A stretch of 64,000 bases of DNA from an uncultured Oscillospiraceae bacterium (GCA_910577365.1 CAJTMU010000003.1:1-64000); one strand, 5' to 3'; positions 17,129-25,493 are shown, counted from the stretch's first letter. A program made the numbers and translations. The notes: generated by a model from the letters alone, not told the origin.

Positions 17129-17714
17129 TATATCCTCCTGTAATTTCGCATACGTTTTTGTCGGGGTCGTAAATGTCAAAATAGTAATAGCCCTCATTAA
17201 CCTTTATAATTTCGGTCATTTCTCCGATGTCCAGTTCTTTTAGCCTGTCATACTCCCGCCTCAGTTCCTCAACCCAGAAATTAAGAACAAATTTGTGGTC
17301 GCCGTCGGTATAGTGATGTCCCGGCAGGTTTTCCTCATTCATAAGCGCAAGGCATTTGTTGTCAAAGAAAAACTCGGCGAATTTGTTTCCGCAGTTGCGG
17401 GTGGATACCGTCATTGAAAGCAGCTTCTCATAAAAAGCAATGGACTTTTCAAAATCTCTCGCGATAAGATATACCGAACCGAGATGCAGCTCCTGCGGGC
17501 GCAGCTTTTTTATATCCGCTTCTTCCAATAAAATTTCATTTGTTCCAACGCCGAAAAGCTTGCTCATAAGAACGATTTTGTCCACCTCGGGCAGCGACTG
17601 CTCCATTTCCCATTTTGAAACGGACTGTCTTGAAACATTGAGCATTTCGGCGAGCTTTTCCTGTGTAAGCCCGTTGTTTATCCTCAGCTGCTGTATTCTG
17701 GATCCTATACCCAT
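17112..17714 (-). CDS. Fusion of an XRE-type DNA-binding domain and a VOC (glyoxalase-fold) domain
   Basis: A 200-residue protein. Residues 1-65 form a Cro/C1-type helix-turn-helix (LTQEKLAEMLNVSRQSVSKWE). Residues about 77-195 form a VOC domain: LGSVYLIARDFEKSIAFYEKLL, a middle HHYTDGDHKFVLNF and the closing YYYFDIYDPDKNVCEI. VOC domains bind small molecules or metals, so this looks like a one-component sensor. The C-terminal DPDKNVCEI supplies the usual Glu ligand. A GGGAGG site precedes the ATG and a good promoter lies 25 bases beyond. Ligand unknown. Confidence 0.88.
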   Translation of the reverse strand: MGIGSRIQQLRINNGLTQEKLAEMLNVSRQSVSKWEMEQSLPEVDKIVLMSKLFGVGTNEILLEEADIKKLRPQELHLGSVYLIARDFEKSIAFYEKLLSMTVSTRNCGNKFAEFFFDNKCLALMNEENLPGHHYTDGDHKFVLNFWVEELRREYDRLKELDIGEMTEIIKVNEGYYYFDIYDPDKNVCEITGGYNDGNE

Positions 17715-17737
17715 TTTCGATCCCTCCCTTTAAGCGC

Positions 17738-17766
17738 ATTATATCACTAATAAAATGTTTTTGCAA
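17738..17766 (-). promoter_or_regulatory. Promoter of the XRE-VOC/zinc-ribbon operon
   Basis: TTGCAA (17766-17761), 17-bp spacer, perfect TATAAT (17743-17738) on the minus strand. The transcript leader would be very short, about 20 bases. Confidence 0.75.
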
Positions 17767-18044
17767 CCAACTCCGCTTGGAATTTGCGCAACCGTAAGTT
17801 GCCGCATATTATATAAATGTTGACCAAGAGCGGATTTAAAAAACACATATTCCGCTGTTGACGCCCCGTCCGGCTGAATTTCAAAATCTTTGCGCAAAGC
17901 GCATCAGAATGCATTAAGGCAGAACGTTCATGCTGCGCAAAACGCGGAATACATAGCGGCAACCGCGGATATTTGCAGGTATTATCATATAAGGCTTATT
18001 CTTAAGTTTTTCTCTCTGCCATTGCACATAAATGGGGCGGTCGG

Positions 18045-18752
18045 TCAATAATTGATATTTGCTTTTCTCGCCTGACTGCATAGGTCGCGAGTAGACAAAG
18101 TATAACTTTTTCCGTCTCTGATAAAATATGTCCCACACTGCCGAAACTCAAAGTGAACCTTGCGGGCGATACATTGCTCCCGTATGGCAAGCACCCACGC
18201 ATAGTCAAGCGGTCTGGCGTTTTTATCGGATTCCCCTCCGACAACAACTAATTCTACATCGTGTAAATATGCGGAAAGATCGATATTTTCAATCAGCGGT
18301 TGGCAAATGATATTTTTGTGCTTGATAGGCAGTTTGGAAAAGATACCTAATCGGTAGTCCGCGTTTTCCTGATTTTCAACGGTGCAGCCGACGGTAACAT
18401 TTTCATAACCGTTATCCCAATCACCGGGAATACATTCCATAAATCTTTCTATCCGCTTTGTCAGAAAGAGAAAATGTAAGTCGGAGCGTTCCCGTATCAT
18501 TTCCCAACATTCGGCGCGCCACTTGTCTGCGTCCTCTATCAGGAAGTCTGATGAAAAGCAAACATAAACGATCTGACCCGATTTCATTTTATAAGCTCCG
18601 TTTTTTGTTTTTTCAATAGGGGCGTAAAATTTTTCCGTTTTCTTAACGATGTTTGTATCAATTCCCCTTTTATGATCCCCCTTATGTATATAGCAATATT
18701 TACAGCCTGTACTGTATCTGTGGCAACCGTGCCAAGGGTTCCATGTCCCCAT
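18045..18752 (-). CDS. DUF5131 (phage Gp37/Gp68-type) family protein
   Basis: A 235-residue member of the DUF5131 family, recognisable by the opening WNPWHGCHRYSTGCKYCY, the CFSSDFL segment, LFLTKRIERF and VTVGCTVENQ, and by VVVGGES further on. The first cysteines (C-x7-CxxC) suggest a metal or Fe-S site distantly like radical-SAM enzymes. The family is common in phages and mobile regions; its activity is not established. GGGAGG precedes the ATG. It begins 45 bases after the AbrB-RelE-like gene on the same strand. Confidence 0.85.
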   Translation of the reverse strand: MGTWNPWHGCHRYSTGCKYCYIHKGDHKRGIDTNIVKKTEKFYAPIEKTKNGAYKMKSGQIVYVCFSSDFLIEDADKWRAECWEMIRERSDLHFLFLTKRIERFMECIPGDWDNGYENVTVGCTVENQENADYRLGIFSKLPIKHKNIICQPLIENIDLSAYLHDVELVVVGGESDKNARPLDYAWVLAIREQCIARKVHFEFRQCGTYFIRDGKSYTLSTRDLCSQARKANINY

Positions 18753-18797
18753 AAATATACCTCCCGTTTTAAGAGCCTGTTCTCATAGAAGAAATTA

Positions 18798-19463
18798 TTA
18801 TTCTCCATTCATATTGGCTTTGATTTCGTTATACATCTCTTCCATAGAAAGCGCAGAAACTATTGCGGTGACCTTCTTGTTCACGGAGAATATTCTGTAA
18901 ATTATATCGTATCTTTTTTCGCTGTGCTTAACGGTAAATACATAGAAATCCGACAGAAGCTTTCGCGAGGGAGTTCCGCGGTAGGGATTCCGCGCAAGTG
19001 CGACCAGCGCCTCGCTTAGTGCGCTTTTGAGTTCCTCGCTTTTAATGCCGCGGAAATAGTTTTCTGCACTATCCATAAGCAGAAGGCGGCAGTCGCCGAC
19101 CCTGCCCGTTCCTAGCAGCTCATCTATTTCGCAAATCTCCGCGCTGTTTTCAAAGGCGGAGCGGCATATCTCTGCCGTTCTATTTGTCGCAGCATAAAAT
19201 AGCGGACGGACGCGGTCATATTCTTCCTCCAGTTCGTCATATCCGAAGCCCTTGGACATCAGCTCCTTTATAAGAAGCCCCTCTATCGAATCCCCCGTGC
19301 TGTCGCGGCATGGTCGGATTATTATCTCATTGTTCCTTATAATGCACTCCGCGTTCGCGATGACCCCTATCTGCTCGCACAGACCCTTTGGAACGGTAAT
19401 GCTGCCGTCCGCAGAAGCCTTTACGATTTCCTTGTGGGGCTGAATGTTGAACATGCCAGTCAT
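18798..19463 (-). CDS. AbrB/MazE-type DNA-binding domain fused to a RelE/ParE-like domain
   Basis: A 221-residue protein. The N-terminus (about 10-52: ASADGSITVPKGLCEQIGV...IRNNEIIIRP) is a SpoVT/AbrB swapped-hairpin domain as in MazE antitoxins. A long helical acidic linker follows. The C-terminus (about 145-215: RNPYRGTPSRKLLSDFYVFTVKHSEKRYDIIYRIF) resembles a RelE/ParE toxin core. This would be an antitoxin and toxin in one chain. AAGGAG precedes the ATG. Assignment of the C-terminal half is by pattern and less certain than the N-terminal half. Confidence 0.7.
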   Translation of the reverse strand: MTGMFNIQPHKEIVKASADGSITVPKGLCEQIGVIANAECIIRNNEIIIRPCRDSTGDSIEGLLIKELMSKGFGYDELEEEYDRVRPLFYAATNRTAEICRSAFENSAEICEIDELLGTGRVGDCRLLLMDSAENYFRGIKSEELKSALSEALVALARNPYRGTPSRKLLSDFYVFTVKHSEKRYDIIYRIFSVNKKVTAIVSALSMEEMYNEIKANMNGE

Positions 19464-19610
19464 AATTTCTCCTTGTTTAAAAGAATTTTACATTCCGCCG
19501 TTTTTTCGGTTTTGCTGACAACTGCGCCGTTTTATCGTACCGCCGACTCTCCGCTTCTCTCGGTGTTTATGTCATTTCGGCTTGAAAAAATTTGTGCAGC
19601 GCAGCTTCGG

Positions 19611-19775
19611 CTATTCGGCGAAAATCATATACAGGTCGTGCATATTTTGCATTATGTAAATTCCGTATTTGTGTTTTACGGTCAGATTTTCTCAGTTGTC
19701 AAACGCTCCCTCGCCGATATAAATTATGTTGTCGGGCAGCTTTGTGCTCTTTAGCTGCACGCCTGTGCTATTGGT
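19611..19775 (-). pseudogene. Remnant of a BspA-type leucine-rich-repeat surface protein
   Basis: On the minus strand one frame reads KLPDNIIYIGEGAFDN, stop, ENLTVKHKYGIY. This is the LRR_5 repeat signature, where the next residue is normally Cys (TGC); here the codon is TGA. Frames end on both sides, so only about 50 residues remain. It is the only trace of coding in the roughly 410-base gap between the AbrB-RelE-like gene and the small XRE gene. Confidence 0.55.
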
Positions 19776-19875
19776 TCAGATTCTAAATCTGCTGCGAAAT
19801 CCGCGCATATCGGGATACCAAACAGGCTATTGGACTAATATAACAAAAGGCGGACTTTTTTATCGAAAAAACAAT

Positions 19876-20103
19876 TTAAATGTTAAAAATTTCATCATAT
19901 TCAACATTTAAAATTTTCTTCAACATGATTATCTCATCGGGATAAAGGTGACGCTGCCCGACCTCTATCTTTGCAACGGCGCTTCTTGTAATATCGCAGC
20001 CGTTTACCTGAAGCTTTGCCGCCATCTGTTCCTGCGTCAGTTTTTTCTTTTCGCGCAAAGCTCTGATATTATTACCTATGGCAGTTTCGATTTCCTTGTT
20101 CAA
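19876..20103 (-). CDS. Small XRE-family DNA-binding protein
   Basis: A 75-residue Cro/C1-type helix-turn-helix protein with no other domain. The recognition region reads TQEQMAAKLQVNGCDITRSAVAKIEVGQR, and the C-terminus YPDEIIMLKKILNVEYDEIF is the usual fifth-helix end. The start is a TTG at 20103 with GAGGAGG about eleven bases upstream, a long spacing, so translation may be weak. It probably regulates itself or a lost neighbour. Confidence 0.8.
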   Translation of the reverse strand: MNKEIETAIGNNIRALREKKKLTQEQMAAKLQVNGCDITRSAVAKIEVGQRHLYPDEIIMLKKILNVEYDEIFNI

Positions 20104-20249
20104 TATGTATAAAACCTCCTCGGCGTGTTCTTTACTGCCCTTAATTGTTTTGATTTAAGATTTATGTAATTATTTACACTTTTTTACTTAGATTACATCA
20201 TTTATATATAAACTTGTTTTTGTGCTGCCATATATATTATAACAAATTT

Positions 20250-20488
20250 TTGCAAAATGGCAACGTGCTCTGACCGATTCGCCATAATCGTACAATTAAA
20301 CTTTGTTTGGGATAACGTATTAACCGTTATCATATACGGTACATTTCGTTCCTATTTTTTAAAAATGTTTGAATATCCACGACCTGTTTCAAATAGGATA
20401 CTGCCATTCCGAATAATTCTTAAACTCCGACCCCCAATAATCTGTCTCGGTAATGATATTGTTATTCAATTTTTTTGATTTCTGTCAT
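20250..20488 (-). pseudogene. Decayed small gene with intact ribosome binding site
   Basis: AAGGAG, seven bases and ATG (20488) are followed by MTEIKKIE and a stop. One frame over the sequence continues as NNIITETDYWGSEFKNYSEWQYPI, then stops, then more protein-like text broken by stops. The good start signal with a ruined frame suggests a dead gene. I do not recognise the family, and chance cannot be excluded. Confidence 0.35.
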
Positions 20489-20643
20489 ATATAATCTCCT
20501 TGCATAATATTCTTTAATAGTGTCACGAAAATATTATACCATAAGCCCGAAAGAATTATTGTATAATTGTCCATCGATGCGCGAGTGAGCCAAAGGCATA
20601 CATATGCGCATGGCACACATTTGCGTATTTCATTTTACCACAA

Positions 20644-20675
20644 AAATATAGGGCATAACACTGCGCCCTATATTT
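20644..20675. terminator. Hairpin in the long intergenic region
   Basis: Perfect 11-bp stem (20644-20654 with 20665-20675, AAATATAGGGC) with a 10-nt loop and A/T-rich ends. It may terminate in either direction. Confidence 0.45.
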
Positions 20676-21019
20676 ATTATCGTTATAACGGCATCTCAAA
20701 CAATTTTGTGATTATACTTATCTTCAAGCTATGCAGGCATCTTTTCGTTGATTCTGTCTGCACCCCGATTGAAGCTTAGAATAAGATAGTCGCAGAAAGC
20801 CATTGACTTTATTATAAGCATGCGTTATAACATCTCTGCACCTATTCAAGTGCAAATTTGTTTGATGCACGGTGTTTTTAAATGATTGTTTGTTTTAATT
20901 GTAGTCTGCGTTTCGCTTTAAACAGCGTTTTTCAATCAAGGAAAACAAAATATTACGGGCAATTTGTGCAATATTGCCAATGAATTGCAGAAAAAATAAT
21001 ATAAATTTTGTCTATTTAG
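20676..21019. other. AT-rich intergenic stretch without a gene
   Basis: About 340 bases before the PadR promoter. Only short frames without ribosome binding sites were seen. No RNA gene was recognised. Confidence 0.5.
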
Positions 21020-21052
21020 TACCTTGCAAAACATAATACCTTGTGCTATAAT
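21020..21052 (+). promoter_or_regulatory. PadR operon promoter overlapped by a TACCTTG repeat pair
   Basis: TTGCAA (21024-21029), 17-bp spacer, TATAAT (21047-21052). The heptamer TACCTTG occurs at 21020-21026 and 21037-21043, 17 bases apart, overlapping the -35 and the spacer. This is a likely operator for the PadR repressor encoded just downstream. Confidence 0.7.
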
Positions 21053-21119
21053 AAGATTGTAAGAGATGAAAGACCGAAGAGCTGTACGAGTGTCAGCGTC
21101 GGATTTTTTTAAAGCAGGC

Positions 21120-21143
21120 TACCTTGTTAGACAAGATACCTTG
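21120..21143 (+). promoter_or_regulatory. Second TACCTTG operator pair in the leader
   Basis: TACCTTG recurs at 21120-21126 and 21137-21143, again 17 bases apart and exactly 100 bases after the first pair. The identical spacing suggests a duplicated PadR operator acting as a roadblock or a looping site. Confidence 0.55.
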
Positions 21144-21219
21144 AAGGATAAAGTAGAACGTGGGGAGAACACTATAATCGTTCTCCGCAGATGAACTGCT
21201 ATTGGGGGTGCGTGAGAGA

Positions 21220-21537
21220 ATGAATTCTCAGCTGAAGCGCGGAACTCTGGAGCTGTGTGTTCTGTCGATAGTAAACGAGCACGACTGTTACGGCTATGAG
21301 TTGGTGAACAGGATTTCGGAATGTATGCAGGTAACTGAGGGGACGATATACCCCCTTATGAAGCGTCTTAAGGATTTGGGGACGATAGACAGCTACATTG
21401 TCGAGTCACAGGAGGGTCCGCCGCGGAAATATTATAAGATAACGGACATAGGCTCCGGCGAGCTGGAAAGACTCTCAAGAGAATGGTTTGAGTTTATAGA
21501 CAGCGTAAATAAACTGCTGAAAGGGGACAAAGGGTAA
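21220..21537 (+). CDS. PadR-family transcriptional regulator
   Basis: A 105-residue winged-helix repressor of the small PadR subfamily. GTLELCVLSIVNEHDCYGYELV, TEGTIYPLMKRLKDLG and GPPRKYYKITDIG are the characteristic helices and wing. The ATG at 21220 is preferred, with GGGGGTG about nine bases upstream; a TTG at 21202 is in frame. It heads an operon with a HAAS-domain protein and two DUF4097 proteins. PadR regulators in this setting usually repress their own operon until an envelope or antibiotic signal releases them. Confidence 0.92.
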   Translation: MNSQLKRGTLELCVLSIVNEHDCYGYELVNRISECMQVTEGTIYPLMKRLKDLGTIDSYIVESQEGPPRKYYKITDIGSGELERLSREWFEFIDSVNKLLKGDKG

Positions 21538-22718
21538 TGGTTGCCAGTAACAGAGAAGATTTTTTGTTTCAGCTCCATAATGAGCTTCACAGAATAGGCG
21601 TGGACGCAAGCTCGGACATTTTTTCGGATTTTGAGGAGCATTTCAAGGCAAGCGCCGGCGAGGGTCTGACGGAGGAAGAAACCTGCCGCAGGCTCGGAGA
21701 TGTCAAGGAGATAGCGCGCAGCTACATCGACATTGAAAGCAGCCGCATAAACAGCATAGTGGCTCAGGCGATAGAGGCGGACAGACCGCACGTCAGCCTT
21801 ACAAAACCGGGGCATGACGTTCCTGCGGATCTTAATCTTATAAAAGATAAGGAAGAAAAGCCTTCCGAGCCGATGCCCGAATATACCCCGCAGCATTTCA
21901 GTTCGGAGATATATCCCAACGTTCAGTCACAGACGGCTGGCTCGGCTCAGCCGCAGCCGCCGGAAGCGGACGGCTGCGCAAACGGCAGCACGGCAGGAGC
22001 GGATACGGGCGCTCAGGCGGGACAGACCAACCAGACTCTCGGAGACGCTTTCGGAGCGGCAGGCAGAGCGATAGGCGAGGCAGCAAAAGCTGCGGGTCAT
22101 GCCATTGGTGAGGCATTTTCCGCCGACGCGGTTAAGACGGCGGGCAGAAACGCCGCCGAGGCGGCGAAGAACGCGGGAGGTGTTGTGGCGGAAAAGGTGA
22201 AAGCCGCCGCGGAAAACGCGCGGAATGCCCATCAGACTCATCAGGCATACCACAACGGTCAGCCTGAGACTGCCGTACCTCAGCCATCAAACGAATCGCG
22301 CGAATACAATTCAACTGATCGCCGCGGGGAGATACCGCCGCAGTACGGCGCAAAGGCGGGTACGGGAAAGGGATTCAGCTTCAGCGACGTAAAGGGAATG
22401 AAGATGAACCCGAGCTTTGGAAAGCTGTTCGGCTGCATTTGTCTTGACCTGTTCGTGTGGTCGTGGCTCGTTTCTCTGCTGGGAGCGATTGCGTTGCATA
22501 TAGGAGCGGGCGGATTTGTTTGGTGTCTGTCAAACGGCTTCAGCGGTATGTTCGGGGGGCTATATTCTTATCATATAATAAGCCGCATTTTTTATTGTAT
22601 CGCAATGATCTCGCTCGGAGTTATACTGCTGCTTCTGGGCATACTGCTGGTAAAGGGAATAATAAAGCTGGTGAAACATATCGTGTTTATGCACGTCAAG
22701 GCGTTGTACGACCTGTAA
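21537..22718 (+). CDS. HAAS/DUF1700-type membrane protein with an Ala-rich amphipathic middle
   Basis: A 393-residue protein. The N-terminal HAAS-like helical domain (about 1-60: NREDFLFQLHNELHRI...FSDFEEHF...GLTEEETCRRLGD) is typical of partners of PadR regulators. The middle (about 110-270) is Pro/Ala-rich with repeated AAxAxGxAI-type segments, probably amphipathic or disordered. The C-terminus has about three membrane helices (near 300-385). Its ATG overlaps the padR stop codon by one base, so translation is coupled. Function is likely signalling at the membrane, inferred from context. Confidence 0.8.
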   Translation: MVASNREDFLFQLHNELHRIGVDASSDIFSDFEEHFKASAGEGLTEEETCRRLGDVKEIARSYIDIESSRINSIVAQAIEADRPHVSLTKPGHDVPADLNLIKDKEEKPSEPMPEYTPQHFSSEIYPNVQSQTAGSAQPQPPEADGCANGSTAGADTGAQAGQTNQTLGDAFGAAGRAIGEAAKAAGHAIGEAFSADAVKTAGRNAAEAAKNAGGVVAEKVKAAAENARNAHQTHQAYHNGQPETAVPQPSNESREYNSTDRRGEIPPQYGAKAGTGKGFSFSDVKGMKMNPSFGKLFGCICLDLFVWSWLVSLLGAIALHIGAGGFVWCLSNGFSGMFGGLYSYHIISRIFYCIAMISLGVILLLLGILLVKGIIKLVKHIVFMHVKALYDL

Positions 22719-22731
22719 GGAGGCGATAAGA

Positions 22732-23940
22732 ATGTTAAAAAAATTATTCGGGATATTTATCCCCCTCTGCATTTTCTCTTTTATCGCTTTCGGGGTATCC
22801 GCGGCGGTGCTTGGCACCGGATACGGAAGCGCGAGTTATGTGGTTGATGAGGCTATGGAGGGCACTGGAAATATATCCTCATGGGAAACAAACGAAAGTT
22901 ACACAAATATAAAGCTGGACGCGGGAGCGTATAACGTTATGCTTGTTCCCGGCATTGTCGGCGACGACACTACCTATTTTAACGATGATCGCTTCTCTAA
23001 TAATTGCGGAGATGTTTTCACTCGTGTGGATGGTGATACGCTTGAGATAACCATCAACGGCGGAAATATAAATTTGGGGTTTGATTATCTTGACAGACTG
23101 TTTGAGGCTATCAGAACGGGGGAAGGCTTTGACGAAATTTTCGCTATGTGCACTCTGACTGTAACCGTACCCCCGAGAGTGTACGAATCACTTGATGTAA
23201 ACATCGGCTCCGGAAGCTTGGAGATAGTAAATATTAACGCGCAGAGCAACACTGTTTGTCTCAATTCGGGCAAGATCAGCTATTTTAACGACAACGATTT
23301 TACAGCCGATTCCATAGGCATAGAGGTAGGCTCTGGGTATATACAGGCTTATGGAATGCACACAAGGGAATACGATATTGAAATAAACTCGGGAAAATAT
23401 GAGATATTTGGGCTTTCCGGCGAGGGCAGTATAGACGTGAACAGCGGAAACGGGAATGTTGATTTTTACAGGCTGGACGGAAATTGCGATGTTTATATGA
23501 ACAGCGGCACAGTGGATATATATATTCCCTATAACGCTTCCGCGAGGCTCGCCGCGGGCATAAATTCGGGCGGCGTATATGTGAACTCGGCGGAAATCGG
23601 CAGTACGAGAATGCGCGATGGCGATATAGTGACGCTCGGCGGCGGAGAGCATGAGATGAACTTTACAATCAATTCGGGCACAGTTTCGGTTTCGGAATAT
23701 TATCCGGAGGAGGAAACCGTGATATCCGGGACATCCGATTTATCGCAGATAGATTTTGGTTTAGTTCCCGCCGAGGATGTTATAACGTCAATAGTTGAGG
23801 CGCAGGTGGAGAGCGCTGTTGAGGTGGCGGCGGAAAATATGGTTCATTTTATTGAAGCTCCCGAACCCCCAAGCGCTCTCAAACCGCCGAAGCCTTCGTG
23901 GATTTTCGCGCCGGCATCGGCAAGCTACAAACAGGGCTGA
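22732..23940 (+). CDS. DUF4097-type beta-strand-repeat protein with N-terminal membrane anchor
   Basis: A 402-residue protein. Residues about 5-30 form a membrane anchor or uncleaved signal. Residues about 45-330 are repeated beta-strand turns with NSG/GSG steps (INSGKYEIFG, VNSGNGNVDF, MNSGTVDIYI), the right-handed solenoid pattern of DUF4097/adhesin-like proteins. The last about 60 residues are Pro/Glu-rich. AAGGAGG lies before the ATG. It follows the HAAS gene by 13 bases and precedes a second, soluble DUF4097 protein. Likely an envelope-facing scaffold or sensor. Confidence 0.8.
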   Translation: MLKKLFGIFIPLCIFSFIAFGVSAAVLGTGYGSASYVVDEAMEGTGNISSWETNESYTNIKLDAGAYNVMLVPGIVGDDTTYFNDDRFSNNCGDVFTRVDGDTLEITINGGNINLGFDYLDRLFEAIRTGEGFDEIFAMCTLTVTVPPRVYESLDVNIGSGSLEIVNINAQSNTVCLNSGKISYFNDNDFTADSIGIEVGSGYIQAYGMHTREYDIEINSGKYEIFGLSGEGSIDVNSGNGNVDFYRLDGNCDVYMNSGTVDIYIPYNASARLAAGINSGGVYVNSAEIGSTRMRDGDIVTLGGGEHEMNFTINSGTVSVSEYYPEEETVISGTSDLSQIDFGLVPAEDVITSIVEAQVESAVEVAAENMVHFIEAPEPPSALKPPKPSWIFAPASASYKQG

Positions 23941-23962
23941 ACCCACATGAAAGGAGTATATT

Positions 23963-24805
23963 ATGGCAGACAAGCAGATTTACAGATTTCCAAATGAGAT
24001 ATCAAGGGTAGAGATAGGCTCGATAGGCGCTAAGATAATCGTTAAGCGTCATGAGGAGGAGATAATTATAGCGGAGTACGACAATCCGCGCGACACGCCC
24101 GAATTTGCCGCGACGATAAGCGGAAAAACGCTCTCACTGAAAGAGAAGCTGTCGTTAAGTATTTTTGGCAGCAAGCCCACAGAGGGATACTCCATCACGG
24201 TATATCTCCCCGAAAGATGCTTTGAAAGCATTGCGGTTAACACCGCTTCGGGCGGAGCGGAGGTAGAGGGGGTAACGGCGCGTGATTTCGACCTGAACAC
24301 CGCCTCGGGCGAAATAAATATCAACGCTTATTTTGAAAATATCACGCTCCAGTCCGCCTCGGGCAACATCACGCTCACCAATCCCACCGACAAGCCCGCG
24401 AAGTCCATTCACACCTGCACTGTTTCGGGCAACGCTACGGTAAACGGATATCGTTCCGAAAAGTTCAGCCTTCATTCCGTTTCGGGAAGAACGGTATACA
24501 GCGGCGCGAGCGGCTCGGGGAAGGTAGCGGTCACATCGGGCACGGTTGATGTGAGCTATGCGGAGTGGAACGGCGATCTGGATATCAGCGCGATAAGCGG
24601 CTCGGTAAATCTTTCGCTGCCCAAGGATTCGGGGCTGGATATCAGTTTTGGCGGCATTTCAGGCACGCTCAAAACCGACCTCGGAAACGAGCGCGGCAGC
24701 TTCACCACATTGGGCAAGGGCACTTCGGGAGAATTTGGCGGGGAGAACAAGCATAAGCTCACCGTAAATCTCACCAGCGGAGTGGTCACTGCGGCGCAGG
24801 CGTGA
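23963..24805 (+). CDS. DUF4097-type beta-strand-repeat protein, soluble form
   Basis: A 280-residue beta-solenoid protein with no signal peptide or membrane helix. It has repeated turn units such as NTASGGAEVEGV, NTASGEINI, QSASGNITL, SVSGRTVYSG and AISGSVNLSL. AAAGGAG precedes the ATG. It is the last gene of the PadR operon. The pairing of an anchored and a soluble member suggests one is the membrane partner of the other. Molecular role unknown. Confidence 0.82.
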   Translation: MADKQIYRFPNEISRVEIGSIGAKIIVKRHEEEIIIAEYDNPRDTPEFAATISGKTLSLKEKLSLSIFGSKPTEGYSITVYLPERCFESIAVNTASGGAEVEGVTARDFDLNTASGEININAYFENITLQSASGNITLTNPTDKPAKSIHTCTVSGNATVNGYRSEKFSLHSVSGRTVYSGASGSGKVAVTSGTVDVSYAEWNGDLDISAISGSVNLSLPKDSGLDISFGGISGTLKTDLGNERGSFTTLGKGTSGEFGGENKHKLTVNLTSGVVTAAQA

Positions 24806-24812
24806 GGTTCTG

Positions 24813-24941
24813 ATTTTTATGTCCATAATGTTTGGGGCGGCGAGAATATAAGTTACTGCAAAGAAGGTTTGGTTGTTCGCGCCTGCGTATAGATTCGGTT
24901 ATTTTTTGGATACCAAGCCGCCCCGACATTATTATAAAAAT
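24813..24941. repeat. Long interrupted palindrome, MITE-like
   Basis: The ends are inverted repeats: ATTTTTAT (24813-24820) with ATAAAAAT (24934-24941), ATAATGT (24825-24831) with ACATTAT (24926-24932), and GGGGCGGC (24834-24841) with GCCGCCCC (24917-24924). The middle of about 75 bases is not palindromic. It lies just after the DUF4097 operon. It could be a miniature transposable element or a very large hairpin. It is not related to the CRCAGGAAATTT family. Confidence 0.5.
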
Positions 24942-25023
24942 ATTTTGGTTGGGAATGCGGATATGTTCGCTCTTATCCCACTCATAAGATAAGCTCATAT
25001 AACAAAGTTATTGCAGCGCAATG

Positions 25024-25115
25024 TCGGCGCAGGAAATTTTTCGCGGGAACCTAAGTACGCAATATGCAGCGAAGCGGGGAGTTTTTGCTCAGGCGTGCCG
25101 CGGAAAATATTAAAT
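25024..25115 (+). repeat. Intergenic palindromic element, copy B (partly decayed)
   Basis: Left edge CGGCGCAGGAAATTTTTCGCGGG and right edge GCCGCGGAAAATATT pair as the outer stem. The inner arms (CCTAAG...CTCAGG) are imperfect, unlike in copies E and G2, whose edges it shares. It contains the loop motif GCAGCGAAGCG. Confidence 0.65.
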
Positions 25116-25267
25116 TTAAAAATAAATTAGCGCAGAACAATAGTTCATATAAATGCCATTTGGCGATGGCTTAAACACTTTTATCGCCAATATTGCTTAA
25201 AGAAATAGCAGACGACAGGATATTGTCTGCGTACTGCAAACTTTAAAATCAAAATTGGGAGGCGCAT

Positions 25268-25441
25268 ATGGAAGGTAAAAAGGGAAGCGTAGTCCGCGGA
25301 GTTCTTTTTGTTGGAATAGCTGTGGGAACGATCTTGCTTTCGGCGGCGATAGTTCTTTTCACGCCGCTCAACAGACTGCTCAATAAGATACCGCGCAAAA
25401 ACGCGGAAGCGCCCGAGGAAACGACGGCGGACGAAGAATAA
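25268..25441 (+). CDS. Small single-pass membrane protein, 57 residues
   Basis: MEGKKGSVVRGVLF opens a frame with one hydrophobic helix (about residues 10-31) and an acidic, Pro/Ala/Glu-rich tail. GGGAGG lies five bases before the ATG, a strong site. It ends before a large hairpin. It resembles small accessory or tail-anchoring membrane proteins, but I cannot assign it to a family. It lies about 460 bases after the DUF4097 operon and may be an independent unit. Confidence 0.7.
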   Translation: MEGKKGSVVRGVLFVGIAVGTILLSAAIVLFTPLNRLLNKIPRKNAEAPEETTADEE

Positions 25442-25493
25442 AAATTATCTCCGCGGCAGAGGAAAGCCACAGTCCGCACCGCAGAGTTAATAT

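Noticed and set aside
19434..19754. 106-residue frame on the plus strand
   Set aside because: No ribosome binding site, and the minus strand shows a better explanation, a leucine-rich-repeat remnant.
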